7,145 bases of DNA from Clostridiaceae bacterium (GTDB lineage: Bacteria; Bacillota; Clostridia; Lachnospirales; Lachnospiraceae), in contig JAGZXV010000250.1 of NCBI GenBank assembly GCA_018378255.1, positions 1-7,145 on the forward strand. Reading direction: 5' to 3'. Positions within the stretch are counted from its first letter, which is position 1. Each line of letters begins with the position of its first letter. Of this stretch, positions 6,198 to 7,145 are shown one piece after another. The notes beneath the pieces are model-generated. The model was not told where the DNA came from, ran no database searches, and saw only the letters and a list, made by a program, of their open reading frames with translations. The position numbers and the translations under genes are program-made.

Positions 6198-7043
6198 ATG
6201 ACAGAAGGCGCAATTACAATGGGAACCATAGAAAAATATGAAAGATACCTGGTTGAAGAGGAGAGAAGTAAGGCAACTATTGAAAAATATATCAGAGACA
6301 TCAGAAAATTTTATGAGTTTCTCTCCGATGACAAATGGGTTAGTAAAGAGATGGTGATCGCGTTTAAAAACCATCTTCACCAGAGTTATAAGATCAGCAG
6401 TGTGAATTCTATTCTGGTTGCGGTAAATAATTTCCTGTCGTTTTGCGGGCTCATGGAATGCAGGGTGAAACAGTTCAAATTGCAGAAAAACCTGTTTTGC
6501 CGTAAAGAGCAGGAGCTGACCAGGGAAGATTACCATAAATTAGTTCACGCCGCCAAGTCGCGGGACAATGAAAGGCTCAGTCTGTTGATGCAGACCATAT
6601 GCTCTACTGGGATCAGGGTCAGCGAGCATCAGTTCATCTCTGTTGAAGCATTAAAACAAGGCTACGCGGTGATCAGCAATAAAGGGAAAACCAGGACTAT
6701 CTTTTTAACACCGGAGTTGACCGGCCGTTTGAAGGTGTACTGCAGCAAAAACCATATAGAATCAGGAGCGGTTTTTATCACAAAGAACGGAAAGCCGCTG
6801 GACCGCAGCAATATATGGACCATGATGAAAGCTCTGTGTCAGGATGCGGGGGTGGATTCGAAAAAGGTGTATCCCCATAATCTGCGCCATCTATTTGCAT
6901 TTACTTTCTACGGAATTGAAAAGGATTTGCTCAGACTGGCAGATATATTGGGGCATTCCAGCATTGAAACGACCAGAATCTATACAATTTCAAGCGGGAT
7001 TGAACATAAAAGAATCCTTTCTAAGTTGAATCTGCTGTGTTAG
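6198..7043 (+). CDS. Tyrosine recombinase / integrase (Xer-like, 281 aa)
   Basis: A complete 281-residue tyrosine recombinase. The N-terminal SAM-like core-binding domain (about 8-95) contains the SKATIEKYIRDIRKFYEFL helix motif. The catalytic domain (about 105-281) has every active-site residue: Arg140 in TGIRVSE, Lys164 in NKGKTR, His227 and Arg230 in PHNLRH, His253 in LGHSS and the nucleophile Tyr262 in TTRIYT. The length matches XerC/XerD-type and phase-variation recombinases rather than the longer integrases of conjugative elements, and no arm-binding domain or excisionase gene is visible. The ATG has AAGGGAG 9 nt upstream. Only 30 bp after its stop lie two dif-like palindromic sites, its likely substrates. 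It is not obviously co-transcribed with the c-di-GMP operon, being separated by 237 bp and a long hairpin. Whether it promotes excision, inversion or cassette exchange is not visible here. Confidence 0.92.
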   Translation: MTEGAITMGTIEKYERYLVEEERSKATIEKYIRDIRKFYEFLSDDKWVSKEMVIAFKNHLHQSYKISSVNSILVAVNNFLSFCGLMECRVKQFKLQKNLFCRKEQELTREDYHKLVHAAKSRDNERLSLLMQTICSTGIRVSEHQFISVEALKQGYAVISNKGKTRTIFLTPELTGRLKVYCSKNHIESGAVFITKNGKPLDRSNIWTMMKALCQDAGVDSKKVYPHNLRHLFAFTFYGIEKDLLRLADILGHSSIETTRIYTISSGIEHKRILSKLNLLC

Positions 7044-7072
7044 GTGGAACTGGTGGCTGAGAGCAATAAAAA

Positions 7073-7096
7073 ACCACATAATGTAAATTATGTGGT
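7073..7096. repeat. dif-like recombination site, copy 1
   Basis: The left arm ACCACATAA (7073-7081) and right arm TTATGTGGT (7088-7096) are perfect inverted copies around a six-base core TGTAAA. The inner part, CATAA - core - TTATG, matches the centre of the E. coli dif site, whose core is TGTATA. It begins 30 bp after the recombinase stop and is preceded by six As. On the minus strand the palindrome is followed by T6, so a terminator for a leftward gene beyond the window is an alternative. Confidence 0.75.
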
Positions 7097-7124
7097 AAGG
7101 GGTATTGCTTGCAGTAAGGCAAAA

Positions 7125-7145
7125 ACTACATAATGTAAATTATGT
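7125..7145. repeat. dif-like recombination site, copy 2 (cut by the window end)
   Basis: ACTACATAA (7125-7133), core TGTAAA (7134-7139) and TTATGT (7140-7145) repeat copy 1 with a single C-to-T change in the left arm. The last three bases of the right arm fall outside the window. It is in the same orientation as copy 1, starts 52 bp after it, and is again preceded by an A-run (five As). The 28-bp stretch between the two sites holds no gene. Confidence 0.75.

Noticed and set aside
7073..7096. Integron attC site
   Set aside because: The site lacks the R and L box consensus and the bulged long stem of attC, and the recombinase shows no evident integron-type insertion; the match is to dif instead.
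7068..7096. Rho-independent terminator of the recombinase gene
   Set aside because: On the plus strand no T-tract follows the palindrome. The A-run is on the left, so it could terminate only a leftward transcript from outside the window; noted as an alternative, not called.
7073..7145. Repeat-spacer-repeat pattern (24-bp palindrome, 28-bp spacer) resembling a CRISPR array
   Set aside because: Only two copies are visible, the repeat is a full AT-rich palindrome with a dif-like core, no cas gene is present, and a tyrosine recombinase is adjacent. A recombination site is the better explanation.

Overview
The window looks like chromosomal DNA of a low-to-mid-GC gut Firmicute, most likely a Lachnospiraceae (Clostridium cluster XIVa) member. 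This rests on Bacillus/Clostridium-type LexA boxes (CGAAC-N4-GTTCG), strong AGGAGG ribosome-binding sites, sigma-A type promoters, and a YitT-family protein next to a GGDEF/HD-GYP signalling protein. The assignment is inferred from style; I could not run a database comparison.

Left part (1-1161): an SOS divergon. A LysM-domain membrane-anchored protein (cut by the window edge, minus strand, in the yneA position of Bacillus) faces lexA (plus strand) across about 255 bp. That gap holds three LexA-box-like sites, a near-perfect consensus promoter for the LysM gene with one box inside its spacer, and an extended -10 promoter for lexA.

Middle-left (1152-2421): two minus-strand genes. One is a small protein resembling a heavy-metal-associated (HMA) fold without its CxxC metal site; its 3' end overlaps the 3' end of lexA. 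The other is a YitT-family membrane protein (DUF161 plus DUF2179) with a readable promoter.

Middle (2422-6080): an AT-rich intergenic region leads into a two-gene operon: a stand-alone HPt phosphotransfer protein, then a 970-residue REC - HD-GYP - three PAS - GGDEF protein. In the latter, both the c-di-GMP phosphodiesterase and the diguanylate cyclase keep their key residues, along with an inhibitory RxxD site. HPt and REC probably form a phosphorelay step that tunes c-di-GMP. No sensor kinase is present in the window. A 69-nt, almost fully paired hairpin follows the operon.

Right end (6081-7145): a complete tyrosine recombinase gene (R-K-H-R-H-Y all present) is followed 30 bp later by two near-identical palindromic sites 52 bp apart. 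The second is cut by the window end. Each has inverted arms around a TGTAAA core and closely resembles the centre of Xer dif sites (CATAA, six-base core, TTATG). The best reading is a recombinase beside its own target sites, possibly the start of an array of short cassettes or a DNA switch. This is the most interesting signal in the window.
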